A stretch of DNA of 64,000 nt from Voacanga thouarsii. Taxonomy: Eukaryota; Streptophyta; Magnoliopsida; Gentianales; Apocynaceae. Where the stretch lies: positions 3,968,001-4,032,000 of the forward strand of contig JANUWF010001659.1 in the NCBI GenBank assembly GCA_026120185.1. Reading direction: 5' to 3'. Each line of letters opens with the position of its first letter. Within the stretch, counting starts at the first letter, position 1. Position numbers and translations under genes: made by a program. Below are positions 35,024-45,966 of the stretch, one piece after another. Below the pieces are notes generated by a model. It searched no databases. It was given only the letters and a program-made list of their open reading frames with translations, and was not told the DNA's origin.

Positions 35024-36845
35024 TGTAAAACCCCACCTAAACCTACCTGAGGGTAGGAGGGATGGGATGCATATCATGTTATCATGCATAAAATATATCT
35101 CTTAAACAATTTTGTATGCCTTAGAATTGTGGTTTATGGGTTATATGATTTATTTGTGCTTGTTGAGTAGAAAGGGTAAATAGATAATTTTACTTGAGGT
35201 TGAAATAGGAAGAAGGCTTGAGCCTTAGATAAGAAGAATACTTGGTTGAGAAAATTAGAGTAAGAGTTAATGCGGTTAATTGGTTAGAGCTTTGTGATTA
35301 ATCTCTAAGGTTTTGAGTTTAAATCTCATCACTTAATTTTTTTTCATATTTATCCTAACCAATGTTTGAATTTTCTTCTTTCTTACATTCCTATTAGGAA
35401 TGTTGTCTTAGGGAAGACACAATGGTAATGTCTTGACCATGTGGTCTTATCCTAAAAAGAATTCTAGAAGAATTGTTGTCTCTATTATTTTTGCAAGCCT
35501 CATCCAAACCTATTTGAATTTAAACTATTCCTAATTGTTTATTTCATTTTTATATCCATAAAATTCATGGATAATTACCTTGATTGGAATTTCAAAATTT
35601 TAGCTCTTGTGGGATAGGAGTTAGCCGAAAATGTGGAGGAAGAATTGGAAGAGGTTTCCATCAAATCACCATAGCTATTTCTTCAAAAACTCCATCTTCT
35701 TCTTGTTCTTGATTTGGTTAAAATTCTGGAAAACTTTCCAGATTTTCTTCAAAGCTAGTTTTCAAAATTTGCAGCAAGCTTCTCTACCTAATTCTTGCAA
35801 GAGACCAATCATCTTGTGTGAGGATGAAGGCTGAAATTCATGGAATTTTTGCAGCTTCACAAACAATGCCAAACCAGAATTTTTTTCCAGCAAATTAGCA
35901 ATCTTTGAACATGATCTTGAAGCCATCCGTTAGGATTCATGAATAGCTGAAACTTTCTCTTTTCTTCTTCAAGATGATGGCTGGAAAACCACCATTAATG
36001 AACCTTCAAACATCCTCATTGTATGATCTTTCTTTTCCCAAGTGGGACAATTACAACATTGAGTACTCTATAAGCGTAGACTAGTAGGACTAGTCTTTGA
36101 AGGGTTAGGGTAAGTCTCTCAGTAGGTGGCCATATCTGAGGTATGAGTCCTTCCCAATTAGGATGATAGTCTCATAGGTCGTACCAGTCTGAGCTAGCAA
36201 GTTCAGTCAAGTAGACTGTGTATTTTCGGAATAGACAATTGGTAAGTTTGGGTATAGAGATAGATGAGTATCTCACTCGGTTGGCCGTACACCTGCCTTA
36301 TGTCAGTATGCACAAAGTGTGGCATCTTGAACGTTTTTTTTGTCATGGGGCACAAAGTGTGGTGCTATGGCTACCTCTTTTGAATGGTTGTATTTATTGT
36401 ATACGTGTATAGTTTGAAAGAAAAACACCAGTCTTCATTTGTGAAACTTATTTGAGGCTTGCCAGCACTTTTTTTTATGAAAATTTCTTAACATGCATAC
36501 ATAAACTATTTTACCTGAAACACTTAAAGCACACACGGGCTTACTGAGATTTTTGTCTCACCACCTTTTATTCCATGTTTTAGGTCGGTCCTACTATGAA
36601 GGTTATGAATTAAAGATTGCCTTGATTTGAAGACTTATTTCTTCTCTATGTATTTCATTTGAGAGACTTTGGCAGTCATGTATTTATTTTTGGAACTTAT
36701 TCATGTATTATTTGGGTTGTAATAAATTTAATTTTGAATTATTTCTTTCATTTATTTTGTTAGTCCTAGTTATAAAGACCCCTTATCCAATGGACGGGGC
36801 GACATTTCCAGCCCTAAAAGTGTATGTAGGCAGTGGGGTGTTACA
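35024..36845 (+). mobile_element. Family B 3' LTR (B2), internally deleted
   Basis: TGTAAAACCCC at 35024 to GGGGTGTTACA at 36845, 1822 bp. It aligns to both ends of LTR B1 but lacks about 2.5 kb: at about 36015 it jumps from the sequence equivalent to about 26475 to that equivalent to about 29003. The following bases are CATAT and the copia C gag. A degenerate tRNA-like module lies at about 35272-35330. Confidence 0.92.
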
Positions 36846-37724
36846 CATATCCCGGTATATCTAATATGCAAATCTCATTTCTAAAAGCAGTATTAACCTC
36901 AATCATAAACATACCAGGAGTAGAAGTAGAAGTGCTCGCAAGTTTCTCATTCTCCTTTTTTTCCTTGACGGTCTCCAAGTAGGCTTTGCAATTGTGCCTC
37001 CAATAACCTATCTTTCCACAGTGATGGCATGGGTCTTGGTTGTTGCTTTCTTCTTTTCCACACCACCTTTGGACTTTGTAGAATCCTTCTTCTTCTTCTT
37101 AAGAACTTTTTCCTAGAAGAGGATACTAACATAATTGCATTAGATTCCTTCTTCATGGAGGACTTCGTAGTTTTAAGAAGATTGATCAACTCGGGTATAG
37201 TGGACTCAATCTTATTCAACTGGTAGTTAATCAAAAATTGTGAAAAACTACTTGGTAAAGATTGCAGAATTAGGTCAATACTTAATTCATTGTCCATCAC
37301 AAAATCAAGAGATCCGAGCTTCTCAACTAAGCCCAACATCTTTAGCCCATGAGTGGGCATAGAAGTACCCTTAGCCATCTTTGAATCAAATAGTTATTTT
37401 GATATCTCATATCTTTCCGTTTTAGCTTGGGCATCAAACAACTCTCGAATATGTAATATAATTGAGTAAGCATCTATATGCTCTTTCTATTTTTACAATT
37501 CAAGGGTCATTGATGCCAACATCACATAGGCTGTTGTGTCATTGTCCTCTTTATGCTTCTTGTGAACAACATGCTTATCAGTATGAGCATCTTAAGCTGG
37601 TGGTGGTAGAATAGGAGCCTCTAACACGTAAAATAATTCTCAAGTTTCTATACCAATCAAGAAAATTTGTTTCAGTTAATTTGTTGGTTTCTAAAATACT
37701 ACCTAAGTTCAAGTTTGTTGTCAT
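36846..37724 (-). pseudogene. Copia C gag, cut by the family B insertion
   Basis: Start ATG at 37724 (minus): MTTNLNLGSILETNKLTETN, then DWYRNLRIILRV, a frame change, YVMLASMTLEL, HIRELFDAQAKTERYEISK and the long intact run MAKGTSMPTHGLKMLGLVEK...SLPSSFSQFLINYQLNKIES (37378-37190). A Lys-rich hinge and zinc knuckle CHHCGKIGYWRHNC (His-to-Tyr) follow near 37030-36990, with a frameshift near 37090. The end, EVNTAFRNEICILDIPGY, continues at 25482. Gag forms the particle and binds RNA. Start chosen because it matches the usual copia gag N-terminus. Confidence 0.9.
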
Positions 37725-38792
37725 GATGTAGATGACCTAGATGTAATATTAGAGAAAATTAACTAATTGTATATGCATATGTAATGCAAATAATTATGTC
37801 TTTAATTAAGCGTATTGTTATTCCACTATTTTACTCAAACCAATAGCCCCCACTATTAATTCAGAAAAGCCTGTGGGAAGCTTTCGCAGTAGGCCGATAT
37901 CCAAATTCTTCAAGAATGACCTTGAGTTTACCCAACAAGCACCCTTAAGTTCAATGGTAGTTATCTAATACCAATTATATCGTATGTAATTACCAGATCA
38001 TTGGGTGGTTAATATCTTTTAATCTTAAAGCTTTTAAGCTAACCTAATATTGCCTCTAATTTTCTTTATACTTAAGTTAGCCTAATCAGGATAAAAAAAT
38101 TAGTTACACCTAACCCATTAATCCAGAATTTAAAATTTCATAACTTGAACATGCCCAATGTCAAGTAGGCTTAGGTTAGCCCAACGACCTGGTATTAAAA
38201 AAGGACTCTCGTTGTTACTCTATTAATGGAAGGCATTAGGTTTAATTTTAGTTGAGAGATTTGTGATATTTGTGTCTTATAGATAGCATGCATAATATCA
38301 ACATATCCATACATTGCAAAAACATAATTACATGGTATGGTTGTGGATTTTTCCTAAATTAATTTTCTTGGGCCACGAAGGAAATTAATATGCTCAACCG
38401 TATGTGTTCATGCATGATATAAGTAGAAGGTCTTACCCTCTCGCCTCGTTTTGGTAGCCATCTCCAGTATCTTGTAAATAATTTTTCTAAGTCCAGCTAA
38501 CCTATGTAATATAATTATATAAATTTCCTAAGTAAAGAAATCTCGAGTTATATTCAAGGAGAGTTTAGATGAAAAGAAAAATTACACAAGAATAATAGAG
38601 AAGGCAGGATATGCAGACCCTATTTCATTTAAAACCAGAACTATAAATAATACATGAACAGACATATCTGGTCTTAGTCCATAACCATCCACCATGCTAA
38701 CATTATGCTCAAAACACATTAAGCAAAATAGAACATAGCATACAATTTTAAAATCACTATTTTGGAAAGATAATCTAAAATCACAATTTTAG

Positions 38793-38936
38793 AACATACA
38801 TACATACATGCATGCATGCATGCATACATACATACATACATACATACATACATACATACATACATACATACATACATACATACATACATACATACATACA
38901 TACATACATACATACATACATACATACATACATACA

Positions 38937-38967
<31 letters not shown>
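38793..38967. repeat. (CATA)n microsatellite, about 175 bp
   Basis: CATA tetranucleotides with a few CATG steps at 38808-38823. It is open in several frames and yields repetitive Met-Tyr-Val-Cys or His-Thr-Tyr-Ile reading frames, which are artefacts. Confidence 0.97.
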
Positions 38968-38969
<2 letters not shown>

Positions 38970-39239
38970 TAGAAATCAACAAAAGTTTCCAAAATTAAAA
39001 TGTGGAAATTTCCAGATAGATTTATATAAAATATAAACTTCCAAATCATTATTTTGGAAAAGTAAAATAGTTAGTCTCAACATTAAATTTTGAGAAAAAT
39101 AACTTTTGTAGTTAGTCTCAAAATCAAAATTTGAGAAAAATAACTTTTGGGCCTCTTTATCTGGAAAAAAAAATGGTGGTCCCGGAGAGAAAATTATTTT
39201 TTCATCTCTCATTCAATGATATTTTCCCTTCCAAATCAT

Positions 39240-39490
39240 TTCTAAAATCAATATTTTAGACAATATATTAATTTGTAAAATTAATTACAAAATCACTTTT
39301 TTGGAAAAATAGAATAAATTCTAAAATCAATATTTTAGAACATATATTAATTGCTAAAATCATATTTTAGGAATTAAAAAATATATATAATCTAAAATCA
39401 ATATTTTAGAAATATATTAATTGATAAAGTCATATTTTAGGAATCAAAATAATGTAATCTAAAATTATTATTTTAGAAAATATATTTTTT
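39240..39490. repeat. Short dispersed/tandem repeats of a TAAAATCAATATTTTAGAA type
   Basis: Four to five imperfect copies near 39243, 39320, 39390 and 39455, each containing the palindromic core AAAATCAATATTTT, with ATATATTAATTG spacers. Confidence 0.6.
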
Positions 39491-39966
39491 TCCAAAAAGA
39501 AGATTTTTGGTAAGATTGTATTAGTCCTAAAATAATAACTTTGGGAAAGTATTGGCATCAAGTGAAAGAAAAAAACAATGATTAATTGTGGGTCGTGTCG
39601 CAAGAAGACAAACGAAGTGAAAAGAAAACAAAAAAAATTATTTTATTTCATAAACAAAAGGAAATTGCATCCTGGGGAGGATGCATATAAGCCTCTCCAA
39701 GATTACATTTGAAAAAGCCCACCGAGCAGCAATTCATGAATTGCGGCCTAGGCGAGACGGCTTGGGGATTTTGTGCACGGCTTGGCTCCTAGTGAGCCGC
39801 AGCTTGGGCAAAAAACATTTGTTTTTCTCTTCTTCGTCTTCCCAAAAACGATTTCTGCAAAATTTCTTCAAAACCTTCTCCAACAATTTTAGGGAACAAT
39901 TCACTGATTGATTCCAAATTTTCCTTTTCAATTCTATAAACTGATTAAATCCTTTCAGTAAAACAA

Positions 39967-42900
39967 TGTAATACCCCACATTTTTATCTTTGACTAGCTA
40001 CTATTTGTAATAGGATAAGAATTTGTATCAATAGCCAGAACAAAAGTTGATCGATGTAATGAGATAAATATTTTGGTATGATAATATTTGGTCGCGACCT
40101 GGATGTAATTATTGAATTTGTTCTACCTGTACTATAAATCTTCGGAAGGCTACTACTACTAATAAAATAAGAATTTGAGGGTACGCTGAGAAGAGAAATT
40201 GATCAGTGCGATGAAACGCACGTTTTGGTGTCAATTGCTATCCGGGTCACTGGGGGCATTTTAGTCATTTTAACTGCACTTGCTACTTTGACCGTAAAGT
40301 TGACCAAATAGAAAGGGAATTGAAGAATTTAAGTGGTACCAGTGAATTCAATGAAATTTTTAGAGGTGAATGGTGAAATAAAATATTTTCCGTTTCAGAC
40401 CCAATTTTGGTCAGTTTGAAGAAAATAGGAAATCGCGGTTAAAAATGGTGCGTGTGGTATTTTGTGAGTGGTATACCATGGACATGTGTCAATTTAAGAG
40501 AGGTTTCATGAAGAGTTCATAAAAGACACTTGGAATTAAAGGATTTCAAAAATAAATGAAGAATGATGTGTAATTTTGTGATTGGAACACATCATTTTGT
40601 GGGCCATTTAATTTAGGCCTTGGGTATTGTGATTGGCTAATGTTTAAACCAAGAGAAGATGACTGAATGGCTAGAAATTGGTCAAGAATTTCGTTGGCCT
40701 TCCAAGAAGAAATAAGGGAATTTTTGTGGAGGAAATAAAAGTGGTTGGTGTGTAAATTTTTCATTGGAACACACCTATATATCAGCCACCATACAATTAA
40801 TTGATTTAAAATATTCTTGGACAAATTTTGGATGAGAATGGCGGTGGGAAGGCTGTTATAACATCTAGAATTTTGGCCAGCCTTGAAGAAGGAAAAACAA
40901 GAGAAAACAAGGAAAGAAAAGCTAGAGAAAAATAGGGAGAAAAAGGAGAAGGAGAGAGAAAGAAAGAAGTGTGTGCATTCTTGGAGCAAAATCACTTAAA
41001 ATAGCCTCAAACACAAGGTAAAATCCTATGCTTCAAGAATTAAAGTTTTAGATTTCATTATGGAGATCATTATGATATCAATTTTAATATGAAAATATGA
41101 TTTTCATGTCTTAATTTTGGATTAAAGCTAGGGTTTGTAAACTTTATGTGTGAACCTTGTATAAACCTTTGTGTTCTATGTATGTCAGCTACCTAGAAGC
41201 CTTTTGGATATTGTTTTCTGTAAGGAAGAATTGAATATTTATGGTAGTTTGAAAGATTGCTTTTGGTTGATGAGAAGATGACCAAATTGAATAAAAATGG
41301 AAGTCACTTGGTTGGAACAATGAATTATACTAGCTTTTGTTTTGAAGAAGTGAATTTGTGTTGAATAAGTGTGACTCTTATGAGCCATTGGAATCTAAAA
41401 AACACAGAATTAAAGATTATTTGAAGGAAAATTGAGTGAATTAATGGTTCCAAGGTGTTAAATGATAAAAGAAAACAATGGAAAGCATGAATAGTAGGTT
41501 TGAGGCAAAACTACTAGGGTGGTTTTTGCCCAGTAGCGTGTTATAGGAATAAGAACTCAAAATAAGGCCTATGTAAAATGAAGTTAAAGAGTTTTACGGT
41601 TAATTTGGTATATCATAGAGCCAAATTGGAGTTGTGGATTGAAAGTTATGTGTAAACAAAATGATGGGGCAAACTAGTCAAATATTAGAAAAGTAGTCCG
41701 AAAATAGATGAATTTAAGGATGATTAATTGTGTGATTTTGGACGAAATTAAGGGAAAATATGAAGTGAATCATTTGTATGTGATGGGAGAAAGGTTGTGG
41801 AAAAAGGAAAATGAAAGAATTGATCAAACGAAAAAAAAAAAAAAAAACAACGTGAACGAAAGTAAAATGTTTTTCGTAACCGTCGGCTAACCGTTGGTTA
41901 AACGTCGGTTGGTTGTCAGCTAAACGTCGGCTAGACGTCAGCCAACTGTCGGCTAGCCGACGTGGCCAAACACAATTTGACCCGAAAACAATATTCGGTG
42001 TAGGTTTATTTGTAAATGGCCAATGTAACGTTGAAAATGGTAGGAACGGTGATTAAATGGCCGTAAACGGAAAGAGTTGCTTAGGACACAAGGTGAGTCC
42101 CTTTGATTTCTAAATCCTTTTGAAAGCTAGTGTGCTTCATTTTTTTCATGAAATACTATATTTTATACCATTTTTGAAATCCCTTAATATGTTTAAGGTT
42201 TATTTGAGCAAGAATTATTTTACGCCATTTTGGGCTCGATTGAACATCATAATTAGCTCGAAAACCTTACTGGATGATTAAAGCATGAATTTTGTGATTC
42301 TAGTCCTTTTTAGATTAAATCTTTGGGATTTTCAGAAAATGGTAAACTTTTGGAATCAGGTATTTGTAAATTGACCAGAATTCCCTTATTAGAACATTTT
42401 ATGGAAATATGTTTGAAAGCTTTGAATTTAATTCTCTTTTGGAATTAGAATTCTAGATTTCTTGAAATAAGTTCCTTTCGGAATTGGGTATTGGGAAAAT
42501 GATCCAAATGTCCTTATTGGAATGGTTATGATAACTTTTGGAATCGAGTATACGGTAAATGACCAAAATACCCTTATTGGAACTTTTGTGAATACTTTTC
42601 AAATCGGATAAGGGTAAAATGACCTGAATACCCTCAGAAAGTCTTTTGGAATCGGATATGAGTAAAATGACCTGAATACCCTTGGAAATGACTTTTGTGT
42701 TCGAGTACGAGGAAAATGACTAGAATACTCTTGGAAACATGTTTTGATGTGTGAACAGAATTCTTTATCCTATTTCAACGATTTTGAAAATGATCTCTTG
42801 TGATGAGATTGACCTTTGGAAAATGACCTTTTGATCCCTGAAATTATTTTATTGGCCTGGTGTGCCACGGAATAAATTGATTGGCTCTGCGGAGTTTATG

Positions 42901-43950
42901 TGAATAATGATCTGACTTGTGAGTTAGTGGTATCAAATATTAGAAAATAATATTTTGCCCCAAAAATGGTTTTCTTGATATGGAAAATAGTTTCCTAATG
43001 TGCTCAGGTACTCTCATTTTTCATGAATACTTGGCGTAAGCACTAACTTGAATACCTGGCGTAAGCACTAAAGTGAATTCTTGGAGTAAGCACTAACTTG
43101 AATTCCTGGCATATGCACTAACTAGAATTTCTGGTGTAAGCACTAACTTAAATTCCTGGCATAAGCCCTAATTTGAATACCTGGCATATGCACTAACTTG
43201 AAAACCTGGTGTAAGCACTAACTTGAATTCCTGGCGTAAGCATTAACTTGAATCCCTGGTGTATGCACTAACTTGAAAATCTGGTGTATGCAATAACTTG
43301 AATAGCTGGCGTAGGCACTTATTGGATTCTTGGTATTACATTGTGGTGTACTTACTTATCTGGTGATGCACGGTTGAGTACTGTAGGTTGTGGTCTAAGC
43401 ACAATGATACGTGGTGCCGAAGGCGAAGCCTTAAGAGTTTTGCATATAGGTCGACCCTCTGTTGGAAAAATGCCTATGATGTGGAATTCTGGGCAATGAT
43501 TTGGAATTGAAACACATTTTTCTAAAAATGATTGAGTTCTGAATAAACTCTTTTTTTTAGGAGAGTTTTGGAATTATTTCTAGTGAACAAATGAAATGTT
43601 TTCCCCACAAGGGTTTATGTACTTTTGTCCCCTTACTAAAGCACTAGCATACATGAGACTCACTGAGTGATTTTCACTCACACGCGTATTATTTTTCTTG
43701 AAAAATTTAGGATCATTGGCACAGTGGAAGTGCAGTAGACTCCAAAAGGCCCATGCTACATCTTGGACCTGTTGTATTTGCAAGTGTATGTATCAGAAGT
43801 GAAATTCTTGTACCTTTCTAGGTTGAAAAAAAAAATTTCCGCTACATTTTTTGTAAAATTTGTTATAAAGACCCCTTTTTTGAGAAATTAGACGGGGCAA
43901 CAACCCACACAGTTCTAGCCCACTACGTTATGGAAATATGGGGTGTTACA
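39967..43950 (+). mobile_element. 5' LTR of gag-only element A (A3), 3984 bp
   Basis: TGTAATACCCCACATTTTTA at 39967 to GGGGTGTTACA at 43950, followed by a PBS-like sequence. Aligned to LTR A4 it is nearly identical over 41000-42150. It contains the GTCGGCTA cluster (about 41876-41965), a degenerate ~60-bp repeat zone (about 42350-42740) and a 25-bp minisatellite (43024-43332). It is inserted in the leader of copia C. Confidence 0.95.
43024..43332 (+). repeat. 25-bp minisatellite in LTR A3
   Basis: About 12 copies of CTAACTTGAATTCCTGGCGT plus AAGCA and variants, at the same place as the array in LTR A2. Confidence 0.93.
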
Positions 43951-43952
43951 AG

Positions 43953-43969
43953 TGATATCAGAGTATAAC
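43953..43969 (+). other. Degenerate primer-binding site of element A
   Basis: TGATATCAGAGTATAAC two bases after the LTR end, a decayed match to the initiator tRNA-Met site TGGTATCAGAGCC. Confidence 0.75.
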
Positions 43970-44830
43970 AGAAATCATAATTGGGCTTCTGAGGGAATAT
44001 AGCTAAGCCTCTAATGGGACATTAGGGAGTCTATCATTGTATGAGTAAGTGTGAATTTATAGAGGTAGTGCGTTTTATAAAATTGTATATTGGAATAGAT
44101 GTGACATATAACTTTGAGGTATAACTTATTTTGATGATCCAGAAGAAGAATGATACCAAAAAAAAATATATATATATATTTCTTAAAAAGGTCTATGACC
44201 CCGAATTTGAACAACAGTAAATGGATTGAGGTCCAAGAGATCTGATGTAGGAATTATTTACTGATTATGAATATTTTATTTTAGGGCCAGTAATAGTGAG
44301 ATAAGGAAAAAAGGAGGTTGAATATTTAAAGGCCTTGTGTGTATAGTGTGATATGAACTGTGCAGATAAGAATATGTACACTGGTATAGTGTCCCAGTGT
44401 TATATTTGAGTGCTAGAAGCCCTGGTTTATTGTAATGTGTGAAATTATATGATTATATTAATACTAATGAACTAGGAATCATTAAACATTTGAAGTTAAA
44501 CGTGCTTGGGTTAGAGAAATTCTAGGATGGGTAACCCTTGGAAAGTGCCCACGAAAGTTGAAATGAAGTGATTTAGGTCTATTTATGGAAATGAAAGTGT
44601 GATCTATGTGCAAAATAACATAAATATTGGAGGTTTAAATTATAGATCATACGAGAATGATTTATGTGAAGGTATCTTATTAGGTTGAAAGAATATGAGA
44701 ATTTCTCAAGAGATCATGTTTATATGTGCTAAATAGAGTTTTTCTTCTATTTCATGTCATATGAATAAGAAGTATTGAGATGTATACATTTTGTTGGTGC
44801 CTCATGAAGTAGATCTAAAGAGAGAAAGAT
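43970..44830 (+). mobile_element. Leader of element A
   Basis: About 0.86 kb between PBS and gag start. No domain recognised. AT-rich, with one (TA)n run near 44166-44180. Confidence 0.7.
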
Positions 44831-45868
44831 ATGCCGCGAAAAGTTTCTCGTAGTAGCATTGGAGATCAAGGTGGAAGAAATGCGACCAATATTACTGGAA
44901 ACACTACCCCCAGGATAGAAGCACAATCTCAAGGACATGAGAAGGCCTAAGCATTACAAAATATTGCCTCAGTACTTTAGTGTATCATTGAGACTCCAAC
45001 CTAAAGAGGACAACATTCTGAGGAGGAAATGGATAGAATGCTGGAACGATTTCTAAAGTTCAATCCCCCTCAATTTTATGGACAAGCAGATTAGGAACAA
45101 GAAGCTGAGTCTTAGATAGAGCAAATGGATGACATATTTGCAGTCCTAGATTATTCTGAGCAAAAGAAAGTTTACTTTGCCACATTTAGACTTCAAGGAC
45201 CTACTCGAGACTGGTGGTTAAGGAAGAAAGAGGTGCGAGAGCAGGAACAAAAAGACTAGACTTCGAAAGAATTTCTAGAAGAATTTAAAAATGAGTTTAT
45301 ACCCCGATGGATAGTTGAAAATAAGGTAGAAGAATTTCAATGTATTTCACAAGCAGAGAGGACTGTTGGGAAATATGCTGCGGAGTTTGTACGATTATCA
45401 AAGTATTGTCCTTTATAGGTATAGATAGACTCAGATCAAACTCGGTGATTTATAAAAGGATTATGACCAGAATTAGTGGGAACACTGATTGCTATGGCCT
45501 CGACGAGCTACAGTGCAGTTGTAGAAATAACCTCTCGACTAGAAATGGAAGATTTGAAGAAAGCTAGATAGAATTGTAAGAGGGAAGCTGAAATTGGCCA
45601 GCAACATGAAGGAAAGCATCTAAGGAAGGACGGGCCAATTTCAAGAAGACCAGAACATGTTCAATGTACTTTCTGTCATAAGGGAGGGCATGCTTATGGG
45701 TCATGTCGTAAGAGACTTAGAGCATGTTATCAATGTGGGAAAATAGGACATACTTTATCTAGTTGTCCACATACTAAGAAGTAAAAAGATGACCCCTTTG
45801 CTCATGAGGAATTTAAATCTAGAGAGTCACGGGGAAACAAAGGACCCATCATGATTCATGTAGAGTAA
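44831..45868 (+). pseudogene. gag of non-autonomous element A
   Basis: One frame of 345 codons from ATG at 44831 to TAA at 45866-45868, with about a dozen internal stops but no net frameshift (anchor codons at 45365, 45665 and 45860 are all in phase). Motifs in order: MLERFLKFNPPQFYGQAD (45030 on), IEQMDDIFAVLDYSEQKK, FATFRLQGPTRDWWLRKK, FKNEFIPRWIVENKVEEFQC, AAEFVRLSKYC, and two CCHC knuckles CTFCHKGGHAYGSC (45665-45706) and CYQCGKIGHTLSSC (45728-45769). This is Ty3/gypsy gag resembling that of B2. It is followed directly by the PPT: protease, RT and integrase are absent. Gag would package RNA, but this copy cannot make a full protein. Confidence 0.93.
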
Positions 45869-45953
45869 AGAAGGAGAAGATGGCAGAAGGAACCAGAAAT
45901 AAACATTTGATGTGATTAAGGCAAATATAAATTTCAAGGACGAAATTTTTGTA
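45869..45953 (+). other. 3' untranslated part of element A
   Basis: Only about 85 bp separates the gag stop from the PPT, so no pol was ever captured here in this copy. It contains TTTCAAGGACGAAATTTTTG, the same motif as before the B2 PPT. Confidence 0.7.
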
Positions 45954-45966
45954 AGGAGGGGAGAAA
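45954..45966 (+). other. Polypurine tract of element A
   Basis: AAGGAGGGGAGAAAG just before the 3' LTR, nearly identical to the B2 PPT. Confidence 0.88.

Larger units (their letters stand above)
37725..39966 (-). mobile_element. Leader of copia C
   Basis: Minus strand, upstream of gag. It contains a short ATG (38461; MATKTRRE) with splice-donor-like G|GTAAGACC at 38437/38436, homologous to 20094-20130 in D1. A possible acceptor CATCTAG lies at 37738/37737. A (CATA)n tract sits at 38793-38967, there are repeated TAAAATCAATATTTTAGAA units (39240-39480), and a GC-richer block lies at about 39715-39815. Cut at 39966 by element A. The ORFs in and around the microsatellite are not genes. Confidence 0.7.

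Noticed and set aside
38719..39036. Long repetitive ORFs on both strands in the (CATA)n tract
   Set aside because: They are open only because a tetranucleotide repeat has no stops in several frames; the composition is that of the microsatellite.
40546..40995. 149-codon minus-strand ORF in LTR A3, also seen in pieces in A4 (46549-47019)
   Set aside because: Antisense to a GAAA-rich LTR stretch; it is broken in the A4 copy and absent in A2, so not conserved as a protein.
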